Shown here in pieces: positions 8,921 through 17,841 of a stretch of 64,000 nt of DNA. How positions within the stretch are numbered: position 1 is the first letter of the stretch; each line of letters begins with the position of its first letter. The stretch comes from Pyxidicoccus parkwaysis (GTDB lineage Bacteria; Myxococcota; Myxococcia; Myxococcales; Myxococcaceae): the NCBI RefSeq assembly GCF_017301735.1, contig NZ_CP071090.1, forward strand, positions 992,001 through 1,056,000, given 5' to 3'. The notes under the pieces are model-generated. The model ran no database searches. It was given only the letters and a program-made list of their open reading frames with translations, and had not been told where the DNA came from. The position numbers were made by a program, and so were the translations under genes.

Positions 8921-8997
8921 AGGCCATTCAGGTAGCGCATGCCGGGCGGAGCGGCCAGGGGCGAGCGCGCACTCCGAGGCCGCGTGCGTTGGTCGCC

Positions 8998-9459
8998 CTA
9001 CACTGGCGGCTTACGGAGCAGGCGGGTCAGCTCGCGGTCCAGGGCGGCGGCGAACTGCTGGCGGTCCTGCGCGGAGAAGCCGCTGGGGCCTCCCGTCATC
9101 ACTCCGCTCTCGCGCAGCTCCTGCATGAAGTTCCGCACGGACAGGCGCTCGGAGATGTTCTCCTCGGTGAACAGCTCTCCGCGCGGGTCCAGCACCACCA
9201 CGCCCCGGGGCACCAGCAGCGCGGCCAGGGGAATGTCCTGCGTGACGGCCAAATCCCCGCGCTGCGCCGAGGCGGCGATGTGCTGGTCCGCCACGTCCAG
9301 GCCGGCGCCGACCTGCACCGTGGACACGAGCTCCGAGCGCGGCAGGGACAGCGCGCGGTTGGCTACGAAGACGATGGGCGTCTTCAAGCGCTGTGCGGCG
9401 CGCAGGAGGATGTCCCGGACAGGCCCGGGACAGGCATCGGCATCGACCCAGATTTTCAT
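8998..9459 (-). CDS. YaiI/YqxD (DUF188) family protein
   Basis: The 153-aa sequence starts with the DUF188 signature MKIWVDADACPGPVRD and keeps the family blocks VVFANR-like (VFVANRAL), GADVADxxI (GLDVADQHIA), VTQDIPLA and the C-terminal GGPSGFSAQD. The fold is PIN-like and the biochemical function is not established. Its ATG overlaps the stop of the serine-hydrolase-like gene by four bases (ATGA, 9456-9459), so the two are translationally coupled. It is cytoplasmic. Confidence 0.88.
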   Translation of the reverse strand: MKIWVDADACPGPVRDILLRAAQRLKTPIVFVANRALSLPRSELVSTVQVGAGLDVADQHIAASAQRGDLAVTQDIPLAALLVPRGVVVLDPRGELFTEENISERLSVRNFMQELRESGVMTGGPSGFSAQDRQQFAAALDRELTRLLRKPPV

Positions 9460-10484
9460 GCGTGACTCATTCGGGTGAGGAGCGCGAGCCCCGGGGCTTC
9501 CAACGGTACGCGGCCGCGCAGCGCGGCGAACAGCGACCAGCCATGGTCCGCGAGCAGCACCACGCCCGCGTCCGCCGCCGGCACGAAGCCGAGGAAGCCC
9601 GTGTAGCCGCCCATGACGGACGAGCGCCACACCACGTCCTGCCCGCGCACGCGGGACACCGTCCAGCCCAGCGCCATGCGTGCGGGGCCCGCGTCCACGC
9701 GTGGCGTCCGCGCCAACTGGAGGGCTCGCACGAGCGTCGCGTCGCCGCGTCCGAGGTGGGCATCGAGGAAGCGCAGCAGGTCCGGCGCGGTGGAGTGGAG
9801 CGCGCCCGCGCCGGGCAGCGCCGGGAAGGTCCATGTGGGGACGGGCTTGCCTCGCGCGGTGTGGCCGGAAAGCAGCCTCGGCTGTTGTTCGTCCGCGAGC
9901 CGCGCCGTGGTGTCCACGAGGCCCAGCGGCTTGCACAGCAGGTCCCTCAGCGCGTGCCCGTAGTTGAGCCCCGCGCGCCGCGACAGCGCGTGGCCGAGGA
10001 CGCCCATGCCGAGGAGGGATTCGGAATAGGGACGTGGCGGAGGGCTCGCGGGGTGGTAGCTCCGGAGGAAGTCTCCGAAGAGGCCCGCGGAGTAGTGGCC
10101 GAAGGGGTCCTCCGGTTTCTGCTCCTGCGTCTCCAGGTTGGGCGGCAGGTGCGCCATGCCCGAGGTGTGCGTGGCGAGCTGCTCCACGGTGATGCGGCCC
10201 GCGGCCTCGTCCGGCAGCAGCGCGCGGGGGATGAGCTCCGAGAGCGGCGTGTCCAGCCGCAGGTCCCCCTTGTCCACCAGCAGCGCGAGCAGCGCGCCCG
10301 TGAAGACCTGCGTGAGCTCTCCCAGCGCGAGGATGGCGTCGGGGGACGGTGGGCTGCCCCTGGCGCGGAAGGTGTGCACGTGGTGCTCACCGCGCAGGGT
10401 GACGCCCGCGCACAGCGACGCGGACCGGTAGCCGCGCACGTAGCGGCGGGTCTCCTCGTGGATGAGCTCGGAAGGGGAGGGCAT
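9456..10484 (-). CDS. Beta-lactamase-fold serine hydrolase homologue lacking the catalytic motifs
   Basis: The ~342-aa protein aligns by eye with class C beta-lactamase/esterase proteins: the ITVEQLATHTSGM block, YSESLLGMGVLG, and the C-terminal GGYTGFLGF strand pair. Every catalytic motif is altered. The nucleophile motif SxxK reads ELTQ (in GELTQVFTG), the YSN motif reads YSE, and the HGG/KTG strand reads MGG. It is therefore probably a non-catalytic binder or scaffold. The start is ATG 10484; an in-frame GTG at 10508 is possible. There is no signal peptide, which is unusual for the family. It is coupled to the DUF188 gene by an ATGA overlap. Confidence 0.75.
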   Translation of the reverse strand: MPSPSELIHEETRRYVRGYRSASLCAGVTLRGEHHVHTFRARGSPPSPDAILALGELTQVFTGALLALLVDKGDLRLDTPLSELIPRALLPDEAAGRITVEQLATHTSGMAHLPPNLETQEQKPEDPFGHYSAGLFGDFLRSYHPASPPPRPYSESLLGMGVLGHALSRRAGLNYGHALRDLLCKPLGLVDTTARLADEQQPRLLSGHTARGKPVPTWTFPALPGAGALHSTAPDLLRFLDAHLGRGDATLVRALQLARTPRVDAGPARMALGWTVSRVRGQDVVWRSSVMGGYTGFLGFVPAADAGVVLLADHGWSLFAALRGRVPLEAPGLALLTRMSHA

Positions 10485-10687
10485 GGGCGATGGCGGCGGC
10501 TCTCGCACGGCCCGACGGGAGCGTCAACCCGCGCGCGAGGCGCGGCGTCGCGCTGTCACACGCTCGCGCGGAAATTGACGGATTGTCGCTCGGGCCGGGG
10601 CACGGGGGCGGGCCAAGTCCCTGGAATCCGGAGCGCGGCGGGTTGGAACGGCATGTGAAAAGGGAGGCGCGGCAAGGAGGTCTCGCC

Positions 10688-11032
10688 ATGAGCTGTCCTG
10701 TTCCGCCCCGTGCATTCACCTCGACCTGCCACTTCCTCGAGCGCCGCGCGCGCATCCAACTGCGAGACGACGTGCTCGACTTCATCCTCGAGTTCGGCGC
10801 CCGCGCCCGCGCCGCCGGGATGACCCACGTCACGGTGCTGGAGCGCGACCTGCCCGCCGTGTGGCGCTCCTCCTCGCTGGCGAGGCAGGCGCGCGGGTGG
10901 ATTGTGCTGCTCAGCGACGAGGAGCGGCTCATCACCTGCTACCGGCGCGGCGATGCGAGCCGCTTCATCCGCCGCAAGCCCAAGCACCGCATGTCCCGCC
11001 GCGTGTCCGGGGCCCAGGTGCTGCGGGCCTGA
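10688..11032 (+). CDS. Small conserved-type protein, DUF4258-like
   Basis: The 114-aa product starts at ATG 10688 behind a strong AAGGAGG. It is basic, with a two-part pattern: an N-terminal helix (FLERRARIQLRDDVLDFILEFG) and a C-terminal beta-rich segment ending in RFIRRKPKHRM. The order of elements resembles DUF4258 (HALERM...VLGxD...VVLxDxxxLITVYR), some members of which are toxin-like RNases, but the match is weak. No partner antitoxin is next to it. It is an isolated plus-strand gene between minus-strand operons. Confidence 0.55.
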   Translation: MSCPVPPRAFTSTCHFLERRARIQLRDDVLDFILEFGARARAAGMTHVTVLERDLPAVWRSSSLARQARGWIVLLSDEERLITCYRRGDASRFIRRKPKHRMSRRVSGAQVLRA

Positions 11033-11039
11033 CGCGCCG

Positions 11040-12185
11040 TCACGGCCGTGCCCACTGCGCGCCGTGGATGAAACCGTTGGACTCGTTGCCGCTGTGGTCC
11101 AGCACGCGGCTGCCGCGTCCCTCGTCCAGCGGCCAGTAGCCCGCGAGCCCGTCCGCGTCCTTCTCCGGCGGGTTCTTCATGTCGTCCTTCACCTGGTCCT
11201 GCGTGCGGGCGATGCTCCAGATGCGCACGTCGCGGATGTTGCCGTTGAAGGTGTGCTCGCCGCCGCCACCCTTGGAGCCGATGGCCCAGCGCGTGCCGAG
11301 CGGGAAGCCGCCGCCCTGCGGATGGGGCGTCTGCGCCAGCAATTCGCCGTTGCGATAGAGGCTCCACTTCTCGCCGTCATGGACGCCCGCGATGTGGACC
11401 CATTGATTGGTGTCCTGCAGGGGCATGCCCGCCGACGTGCCGCCGGCCGTCTTGCCCTGCATGAACGAGCCCACCTGGTAGTTGCCGAAGACGATGCGCA
11501 GGTAGATGGCGCCGGCCGGGTCGAAGGTGTGGCCCCGGGTGACGATTTCCTGGAAGTTGTTGGAGTTCACCGGGCGAATCCACGCCTCCATGGTGATGGG
11601 TCCGGTGATTTCCAGCGACAGGGGCTGCCCGAGGTCCACGTAGGACGTGGCGCCGTCGAAGGCGAGCACCGGTGCGGGCGGTGGAGGCTCGGCCTGCGTC
11701 ACTCCGCCGGAGCCGCCCGTGCCGGGCTCCTCCTTCTTCCCTCGATGGCCTATCAGGACACCCACCAGGATGATGATGAGCAGGGCCGCCGCGGCGGAGA
11801 CGGGAATCCACCAGGGAATCTTCTTGCGCGGAGCCACCACGGGGGCCGGTACTTTGAAAGCTATCGGCGAGCTCTCGGCGAAGTACTCGTCGGGGTTGGA
11901 CTGGTCCGCGACGAGCAGGTGGAAGGAGTGGTCGCCCTCGGCCTGCCCGGGCGGGACATTCACCTGGACCTGGAAGACGTGCGTGCCGTTGGGTGGGAAG
12001 TCGCGCTCGGCCTCGCCGTTGAGGACGAACCACTCGGCGAGCGTCTTGCCCTCGGGGATGATGGCGGCCCTGCCCCGGACGGGCTGGCCGAGCGAGTTGG
12101 TGACGGTGAAGGCCACCTCACCCTTCCGGTTGCCACCCAGCTTCAGCGTGGGCGTGGTGGTGGTGATGTCGAATGCCCGGGCCAT
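11040..12185 (-). CDS. Membrane protein with LamG-like concanavalin A domain
   Basis: ATG 12185 follows GGAGG. Of the 381 residues, ~1-100 form a cytoplasmic beta-rich domain (TFTVTNSLGQPVRGRAAIIPEGKTL..., GTHVFQVQVNVPPG) with an immunoglobulin-like look. Residues ~108-128 are one transmembrane helix, then a Gly/Pro linker. The C-terminal ~200 residues are a LamG/laminin-G-like jelly roll (ITMEAWIRP, NQWVHIAGVHDG, LYRNGELLAQ, IRDVRIWSIART, LAGYWPLDEG), which binds glycans or proteins outside. It lies 199 bases downstream of the kinase gene on the same strand. A sensor or adhesion role linked to that kinase is inference. Confidence 0.8.
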   Translation of the reverse strand: MARAFDITTTTPTLKLGGNRKGEVAFTVTNSLGQPVRGRAAIIPEGKTLAEWFVLNGEAERDFPPNGTHVFQVQVNVPPGQAEGDHSFHLLVADQSNPDEYFAESSPIAFKVPAPVVAPRKKIPWWIPVSAAAALLIIILVGVLIGHRGKKEEPGTGGSGGVTQAEPPPPAPVLAFDGATSYVDLGQPLSLEITGPITMEAWIRPVNSNNFQEIVTRGHTFDPAGAIYLRIVFGNYQVGSFMQGKTAGGTSAGMPLQDTNQWVHIAGVHDGEKWSLYRNGELLAQTPHPQGGGFPLGTRWAIGSKGGGGEHTFNGNIRDVRIWSIARTQDQVKDDMKNPPEKDADGLAGYWPLDEGRGSRVLDHSGNESNGFIHGAQWARP

Positions 12186-12384
12186 GCAGCACCTCCATTC
12201 ACGGACGGCAGGGTGGGGCTCGCCGAACCTTCCTGATGGAGTGTGGACACCGTCGTCGTGACGGGCGCAGCGTGCCCGCGTCTCCTGCCTGGAGTTGGAG
12301 CGAGGCTGCGCGGCATCCTCCGCTCGCGTCGTCCGCAAGTCGTAGCCCCACGGGGAGGCACGCTCAGGCGCACCGGGCTCCCGG

Positions 12385-13755
12385 CTACTCCTTCAGCTTC
12401 TCTTCCTCGAGCCGCGTGCTCTTGCGAAGCGGCACGGAGGGCTCCTCCACCGAGGTGCCGATGCCCGGCTTCGTGGAAGCGGCCTTGCCGCGCGGGGTCA
12501 CCCTGGGAATGCGCTTCGTCGAGGGCGAGAGGGAAGGCAGCTTCGTGTTCGACACCGGTGACGCCTGCTTCGCGGTTGCGGTTGGGAAGTCCAGCGTCTG
12601 CGTTGGAGGCGCGCTGTCGGGCAGGGCCTGGCTCTCCTGCCGGGACGCTGTCGATGAGTCGGGAGCGTCCTTCGACGTAGCGACCTCGTTCGGGGCCTGG
12701 CGCTCCTGCTCGGGCGCCGTCGCCGATGCTGGCGCGTCCTTCTTCACGGCGACTTGCTTCGCGTCGGGCGGAGGCGCTTCCTGTCGCGCGGAGGAGGCCG
12801 GGCCCAGCAGGAGGAACGCCGCGAGGGCAAACACCGCCGAGGTGCCCACGGCCAGCGCACCCACGGGGACCCGCCGCTCCAACATCCTCCGTGCGGACTC
12901 CGCGCTGTCGGGCCGCTCGTCGATGCGCTCCGCGAGCAGCCGCGACAGCAACCGGCGCAGGCGTGACGGTACTCCCGGAGGCAGTGGCTTCTCTCCGGGG
13001 AAGCCTCCCGCGAGCGCTTCGTACAGCACGAGCCCCAGCGCGAAGAGGTCCGACTGCGCCACCGCGCGTCCGAGACGCTGCTGCTCGGGCGCCATGTAGC
13101 GCAGCGAGCCGATGAGCGCGGCGGACTCCGTCAGCGTCGTCGCCCCATCCAGCCTCGCGATGCCGAAGTCACACAGCTTCGCGCCATCCGCCGCGAGCAG
13201 GATGTTGCCCGGCTTCACGTCCCGATGGATGAAGCCCTTCTCGTGCGCGGCGCCCAGTGCATCGAGCATCCTGCGCGCGAGCCCCTCGACTTCGGGCCAG
13301 GGGAGGGGGCCGTCCTTCGTGAGCTTCGCGCGCAGGTCCGGGCCGTCCACGCGCTCCATGGCGTACCAGCAGAAGCCCCGCTCCTCGCCGTCGGACAGCA
13401 CGCGCACCACGGCGGGGTGCTGCACCTGTCGCAATGCCTCGGCCTCACGGCGGAAGCGCGCGCGCACGGCGGGGTCCGCGGCCACCAGCGTGGACAGCAC
13501 CTTCACCGCGCATGGACCCGCGTAGCCTTCGGCCGCGTACACCGTGCCCATGCCGCCCGCGCCCAGCCGGCCCAGCAACCGGAAGCCGCCGAGTGTTTCA
13601 CCCGTGAGGTCCACCTCGGGTGACAGGCGCGCGGTGCCGGGCGCGGTCTCCACGCGGGCGAGGTCCACCTGCACGCCGCACGCGGAGCAGGACACCACCA
13701 GCGCCGCACGGGCGCCCGGCAATGGAGTGCGGCAGGCGGGGCAGAGGAAGTTCAT
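12385..13755 (-). CDS. Transmembrane Ser/Thr protein kinase with N-terminal zinc ribbon
   Basis: A 456-aa Hanks-type kinase. An N-terminal zinc ribbon has C5, C8, C23 and C26. The kinase domain (~55-310) has every motif: [18 protein letters not shown] with the ATP-binding Lys, HRDVKPGN with the catalytic Asp, CDFGIAR, and YMAPEQ. A transmembrane helix near residues 315-335 leads to a basic, Ser/Pro/Thr-rich tail of about 110 residues without a recognised domain. Its ATG overlaps the stop of the sigma-54 activator (ATGA, 13752-13755), so both are made together; phosphorylation of, or recognition by, the activator's FHA domain is the natural inference. Confidence 0.92.
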   Translation of the reverse strand: MNFLCPACRTPLPGARAALVVSCSACGVQVDLARVETAPGTARLSPEVDLTGETLGGFRLLGRLGAGGMGTVYAAEGYAGPCAVKVLSTLVAADPAVRARFRREAEALRQVQHPAVVRVLSDGEERGFCWYAMERVDGPDLRAKLTKDGPLPWPEVEGLARRMLDALGAAHEKGFIHRDVKPGNILLAADGAKLCDFGIARLDGATTLTESAALIGSLRYMAPEQQRLGRAVAQSDLFALGLVLYEALAGGFPGEKPLPPGVPSRLRRLLSRLLAERIDERPDSAESARRMLERRVPVGALAVGTSAVFALAAFLLLGPASSARQEAPPPDAKQVAVKKDAPASATAPEQERQAPNEVATSKDAPDSSTASRQESQALPDSAPPTQTLDFPTATAKQASPVSNTKLPSLSPSTKRIPRVTPRGKAASTKPGIGTSVEEPSVPLRKSTRLEEEKLKE

Positions 13756-15698
13756 GCGTAGAGGTCGATTCCGTACTCTTCGAGCTTCCGGTCCAGCGTA
13801 GGCCGGGAGATGCCGAGCGCCTCCGCCGCCGCGCTCTTCACCCCACGCGCCCGCTTGAGCGCGAGGACGATGTGCTCCCGCTCCACGGCCTTCAGGACCT
13901 CCGCCAGAGTGGCTTGGACACCACCGGCAGGGGAAGGGGTTCCACTGGCGGACGCCTGGCTGCCGGGCCGCTCGATGCCGCCCGGACGCTCGGGACCGCC
14001 GAGGTGTTTGGGGCCATCGGTGCGTTCGGAGCCACCAAGGCGTTCGGAGCCGCTGAGACCTTCGGTGCTGCCGTGCCGCTCCGGAGACGCGACCTCCGGA
14101 GGCAAATCATCGACGCCCACGTGGTCTCCCGGCCCCTTGAGCACGAGCGCCCGCTCAATCGCATTCGCGAGCTGCCGCACGTTGCCCGGCCAGGGACAGA
14201 CACGCAGGGCGTTGCTGGCCTCGCGAGTGAACCCCGCCGCGCGCCGGCCGAGCTGCGGACCGAGCTTCGCGAGGAAACGCTCCGCCAGCGGCAGCACATC
14301 CTCGGGACGCTCGCGCAGCGGCGCCAGGTGGATGCGCACCACGTTGAGGCGCCAGTACAGGTCCTCGCGGAAGCTCCCCGTGCGCACCGCCTCCTTCAAG
14401 TCACGGTGCGTGGCCGCCACCACCCGCACGTCCACCGGCACACCGCTCCTTCCGCCCACGCGGTGGACGATGCGGTCCTGCAACACGCGCAGCAGCTTCA
14501 CCTGGAGCGGCGCGGGCAGGTCTCCGACTTCATCGAGGAAGAGGGTGCCTCCGTCGGCCTGCTCGAAGACGCCCTCGCGCAGGGACTGCGCGCCTGTGAA
14601 GGCGCCCTTCTCATGTCCGAACAGCTCGCTCTCCGCCAGCTCGGCGGGGATGGCGCCGCAGTTCACCGCGATGAATGGGCCCTTCGTCCGAGGGCCCAGC
14701 GCATGGAGGGAGCGCGCCACCTCCTCCTTGCCCGTGCCGCTCTCGCCGGTGATGAGGACGGTGGACTGCACCGCCGCCGCGGCAGCGGCCACGCGCATCG
14801 CCTCGCGCATGCTGGCGCTCTCTGCGACGGGCGATGGGTGGCCGGACGTGGACGGAGGCTCGGGAGGACAGAGCGACGGGCCCACCGCCAGCGCGAGGGC
14901 TCCGGCAAGGGACAGCTCCTCGTCCTGGAACGCCTGCTCCCGGAGGATGCACAGCGCGCCGGCCGGCTGGCCCGCGGAGTAGAGCGGGGCGCAGAGCACA
15001 TGCGCGTCCGAGCGGCGCACGCGGGTGGTGTGCGCGTCGTGCTCGGCACGGGCCTGCGGCTCGGGCATGACCAGGGCGCGGCCCGCCCGCAGCGCGGAGT
15101 CCACCAACTCGCGGCTCACCGTGAGGTGCGCGCCATGGGGACGCGTGTGCCGGGGCCGTGGCCCATGGGGACCCAAGCGCAGCATGACGAGCGCGGAAGG
15201 CTGGAGCGCGGACTCCAACGCCTCGAAGACGAGCCCCACCGCCGCATCCGGAGACGGCGTGGTGGCCGCGCGCAGGGCCAGCTCCCCAGCCCGAGCAAGC
15301 GCATCGGGGCCAGGCGCACTGCTGCTCCGGGCCCGCTCCGCGCGAGTCCTCGTGAGCACCAGCGTGGACTCACCGTCACGGGCGCGAAGGGCCTCGAAGG
15401 ACGGCTCGTAGACGAGCACGCTCTCTCCCACGGAGACATGGTCCCCGGGGCGCAGGGCCATGGCCTGCTGCGCGGGGATTCGCTGCCCGTTGAGCCAGGT
15501 GCCATTGCGCGAACCCAGATCCTTCAGCGAGTGCCCATCGCCGTCCGGCGAGAAGACGCAGTGCTCGCGGCTGACCTTCTCGTCGAGGAGCTGAAGTCCG
15601 CCCTCCGAGGCACGGCCCACCACCAGCGGCGCGTCCAGCTCGCGCGCCACCCCCCTGCATGGACCGAACATCGCCACCAGTCTCGCCACGCAGCGCAT
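13752..15698 (-). CDS. Sigma-54-dependent activator with FHA, GAF, AAA+ and Fis-type HTH domains
   Basis: From ATG 15698 the protein has 648 residues (an in-frame ATG at 15746 is possible but adds only a basic, structureless leader). Order: an FHA domain at ~5-100 ([29 protein letters not shown]), which binds phosphothreonine; a GAF-like domain at ~140-290; a sigma-54 interaction AAA+ domain at ~310-530 with Walker A GESGTGKE, the sigma-54 contact loop GAFTGA and Walker B FLDEVGD; a Gly/Glu/Pro-rich linker; and a C-terminal Fis-type helix-turn-helix ([16 protein letters not shown]). It should switch on sigma-54 promoters in response to Thr phosphorylation. It is translationally coupled to the downstream Ser/Thr kinase. 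Confidence 0.93.
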   Translation of the reverse strand: MRCVARLVAMFGPCRGVARELDAPLVVGRASEGGLQLLDEKVSREHCVFSPDGDGHSLKDLGSRNGTWLNGQRIPAQQAMALRPGDHVSVGESVLVYEPSFEALRARDGESTLVLTRTRAERARSSSAPGPDALARAGELALRAATTPSPDAAVGLVFEALESALQPSALVMLRLGPHGPRPRHTRPHGAHLTVSRELVDSALRAGRALVMPEPQARAEHDAHTTRVRRSDAHVLCAPLYSAGQPAGALCILREQAFQDEELSLAGALALAVGPSLCPPEPPSTSGHPSPVAESASMREAMRVAAAAAAVQSTVLITGESGTGKEEVARSLHALGPRTKGPFIAVNCGAIPAELAESELFGHEKGAFTGAQSLREGVFEQADGGTLFLDEVGDLPAPLQVKLLRVLQDRIVHRVGGRSGVPVDVRVVAATHRDLKEAVRTGSFREDLYWRLNVVRIHLAPLRERPEDVLPLAERFLAKLGPQLGRRAAGFTREASNALRVCPWPGNVRQLANAIERALVLKGPGDHVGVDDLPPEVASPERHGSTEGLSGSERLGGSERTDGPKHLGGPERPGGIERPGSQASASGTPSPAGGVQATLAEVLKAVEREHIVLALKRARGVKSAAAEALGISRPTLDRKLEEYGIDLYA

Positions 15699-15766
15699 AG
15701 TAGCGGAAAAGGCGCCGTCTCCGTGCCGGCGCCCTGAAGGCCTCATCCAGTCATGAACGCCAGCGC

Positions 15767-16729
15767 CTACTTCTTCGTCCCGAAGAACGTCCCGTGCACC
15801 GGCTTGCCCTTGGAGCGGAAGATCTTCTTCTCCCCGCCGTCCTTGGTGTTCGGGCCGGTGCCGCCGACAAACTGCTCGATGTTCTCCTTCTTCAGGGCCC
15901 GGGCCTTCGCGCGGCCCGCCTCCTCGTCGCTCGCGTGGCCCGGCTGTTTCTCCAGGGCGGCCAGCACGTACGAGGCCAGCAGCTTGCGCTCCAGCTTCGA
16001 GTAGAGCTTCGGGCTGTCGAACACGTCCACCACCTCCAGCTCGCCGTTGATGGCCACCGCCAGTCCCGCCATCCGCTCGTCGCGCGGGAGCTGCGTCTGG
16101 ATTTCGTCCAGGTACTGGCCGATGCGCTGGCGCAGCGCCGCGTCCTGGAACACGCGCCGGTAGGTGCCCGTCGGGCTGGACACGCCCGACACCTGGGACT
16201 TGCGAGCCACCTCGCCCCAGACGGCGCCCTGCTCGGAGAAGAGCGCCGCGCGGCGCAGGTCCGGGTGCGCCACCGCGAGCCCCGGCTGGAAGGCCAGGCT
16301 CTGTCCGTTCCAGCGCCCCTGCTCCACGCAGAACACCGGCACGCGCTGGCGCTCGCCCGCGTCCACCACCACGTCGCTGCCCACCATGCGGTCCTGCTTG
16401 CCGCCCAGCAGCAGCTCACCGCCCACGAGGTACAGCGGCCGCGTGTCCTGGTTGTGCACCCGCAGCGCCCCTACGGTGCCGCCGCTGTCCAGCTCGCGGA
16501 TGGCGACCTTCTTGGCCGCCTGTGCCTCCTCCAGCACCGTGTAGTCGTCGTAGGGCGGTGCCTTGCGCGTGTGCAGCGGCACCACCGCGAGGTTGTACGC
16601 GAGCACCGGCTGGCCGGCCTCGTAGTCGCCCATGCTCAGCTCCGGGCCGGAGGACTTCTCCTGCGCCAGGGCCAGCGGTGAGGTGAGCAGGGCGACGAGG
16701 GCCGGGACGACGGGGATGCGGAACTTCAT
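15767..16729 (-). CDS. Exported DUF6569 (ARPP-1) family protein
   Basis: ATG 16729 follows GGAGGC and gives a 320-aa protein with a signal peptide (residues 1-22, ending ALA-Q). The body matches the ARPP-1/DUF6569 family: the opening [20 protein letters not shown], the signature [17 protein letters not shown], and VFCVEQGRW. The family is of unknown function. A basic C-terminal tail rich in Lys and Gly follows. A hairpin separates it from the upstream phosphodiester glycosidase gene on the same strand. Confidence 0.75.
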   Translation of the reverse strand: MKFRIPVVPALVALLTSPLALAQEKSSGPELSMGDYEAGQPVLAYNLAVVPLHTRKAPPYDDYTVLEEAQAAKKVAIRELDSGGTVGALRVHNQDTRPLYLVGGELLLGGKQDRMVGSDVVVDAGERQRVPVFCVEQGRWNGQSLAFQPGLAVAHPDLRRAALFSEQGAVWGEVARKSQVSGVSSPTGTYRRVFQDAALRQRIGQYLDEIQTQLPRDERMAGLAVAINGELEVVDVFDSPKLYSKLERKLLASYVLAALEKQPGHASDEEAGRAKARALKKENIEQFVGGTGPNTKDGGEKKIFRSKGKPVHGTFFGTKK

Positions 16730-16810
16730 GGGTGGGATGCCTCCTGTGGTTGAGGCGTCCCATTGCAAGCCCGCATGCCAGCCCCGCTCCCCGGGAAGCA
16801 CCGGGCGCGC

Positions 16811-16847
16811 TGTCACACGGCGTTACGAAGTGCAAAGCCGTGTGACA
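16811..16847 (-). terminator. Hairpin downstream of the phosphodiester glycosidase gene
   Basis: A perfect 11-bp inverted repeat, TGTCACACGGC (16811-16821) and GCCGTGTGACA (16837-16847), with a 15-base loop, starts 4 bases past the stop of the upstream gene. Position favours a terminator. It could instead be an operator for the next gene, whose start is 82 bases further on. Confidence 0.55.
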
Positions 16848-16850
16848 CCG

Positions 16851-17669
16851 CTACGGCTCCGTGGGTGCCACCACGCCGAGCACGTTGGGCAGGGCCCAGT
16901 AGCGGGTGTTGTCGTCGTTCTCGTTGAAGCCCGTCTCGTAGCTGCCCACCCTGCGCACGGTGCGCCCCGGCGCGGCGATGTGCAGCGAGGCCTCGGGTCC
17001 GCCCTCCAGGTACATCATCCGCTTCAGGCCCAGCGGCAGCCGGCGCACCACCTCGATGAAGTCATGCGTGCGGTACGGCGAGCGCGCATGAATCATCAGC
17101 AGCCGGCCCTGTCCATCGATGCCGAGCGCGGCGGTGCTCCACTCGCGCGGCTGGGCCTTCCACGTGTTGCGTCCCGTGCAGTCCATCATGCGCAGCGACT
17201 GGAGCACCGTGCCGTAGCGAGGCAGCAGCGACTCCACGTCGTCACACCCCGCGTCGAGGAGCTGCACCGGAGGCAGGCCCTTCTCCCGAGGGTGCAGCAC
17301 CAGGAACGTGCGGTAGTCCTTTCGGCGCGAGGCATTGAGCTCGCGTCCCTCCGTCCGCGCCAGGCCCACGGGCTCGCCGCCCGGATGGAACATGCCCGCG
17401 TTGGTGACGGCGATGAGCTTGTGCAGCGCCGCCCACCGCTCCGCCGTCGGCTCCTGCGCGTGGCCTTCAACCCGCGCGCTCAACAGCCGCACCGGCCGGC
17501 GCGCCACGTCCACGCGCACCACGGTGACGCGCGAGTCGCTCACGGTGGACTTCAGGTGCGCATCGAACTCCGCCAGCTCCAACCCGGGTGCGAGCGTCTC
17601 CCACGGGTCGGCGAGGGCGGGCAGGGACAGGCAGACGAGCAGGGCAGCGAGGCGGCTGAGGGCATTCAT
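16851..17669 (-). CDS. Exported phosphodiester glycosidase (NAGPA-like) family protein
   Basis: The 272-aa protein starts at ATG 17669 with a signal peptide (MNALSRLAALLVCLSLPALA, cleavage near residue 20). The mature part fits the phosphodiester glycosidase family: an early VVRVDVARRPVRLLSA strand pair, AVTNAGMFHP with the conserved NxGMF-type motif, a central AALGIDGQGRLLMIHAR strand, and the conserved MYLEGGPEASLHI block. The family removes GlcNAc from phosphodiesters in animals; bacterial members probably act on cell-envelope or exopolysaccharide phosphodiesters (family knowledge). Expected location is the periplasm or outside. Confidence 0.8.
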   Translation of the reverse strand: MNALSRLAALLVCLSLPALADPWETLAPGLELAEFDAHLKSTVSDSRVTVVRVDVARRPVRLLSARVEGHAQEPTAERWAALHKLIAVTNAGMFHPGGEPVGLARTEGRELNASRRKDYRTFLVLHPREKGLPPVQLLDAGCDDVESLLPRYGTVLQSLRMMDCTGRNTWKAQPREWSTAALGIDGQGRLLMIHARSPYRTHDFIEVVRRLPLGLKRMMYLEGGPEASLHIAAPGRTVRRVGSYETGFNENDDNTRYWALPNVLGVVAPTEP

Positions 17670-17793
17670 GCCCCGGCCCGACTGCAAAGCCCGAGCCTCC
17701 GCGTGTCCGGGATTGGGAAGCCGCTTCCCAGGGGTGGACATGGGGCCGGGGCCCTTCCGTGGATTCCCGAGGGGTTGGCATGTTGAAAAGAGG

Positions 17794-17809
17794 TGGCTCG
17801 GTCATTGCT
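17794..17809 (+). promoter_or_regulatory. Sigma-54 (-24/-12) promoter
   Basis: TGGCTC-N5-TTGCT matches the sigma-54 consensus TGGCAC-N5-TTGCW with one change, and keeps the essential GG and GC spaced as required. It lies 33 bases upstream of the ABC permease ATG at 17842, leaving a short leader of about 20 bases. A sigma-54 activator is encoded 2 kb away, but a direct link is not shown. Confidence 0.5.
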
Positions 17810-17841
17810 ATTCCAGTCCCGCCCCCACCTCCGGAGCGTTC

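Noticed and set aside
6881..8935. A 684-codon open frame on the plus strand across the DUF4476, M28 peptidase and gpmA genes
   Set aside because: It is antisense to three genes with clear family motifs, has low-complexity Arg/Ala/Gly/His composition and arises from G/C bias at third codon positions.
13620..15737. A 705-codon plus-strand open frame opposite the sigma-54 activator
   Set aside because: The opposite strand encodes FHA, AAA+ and Fis domains; the antisense product has no recognisable domain.
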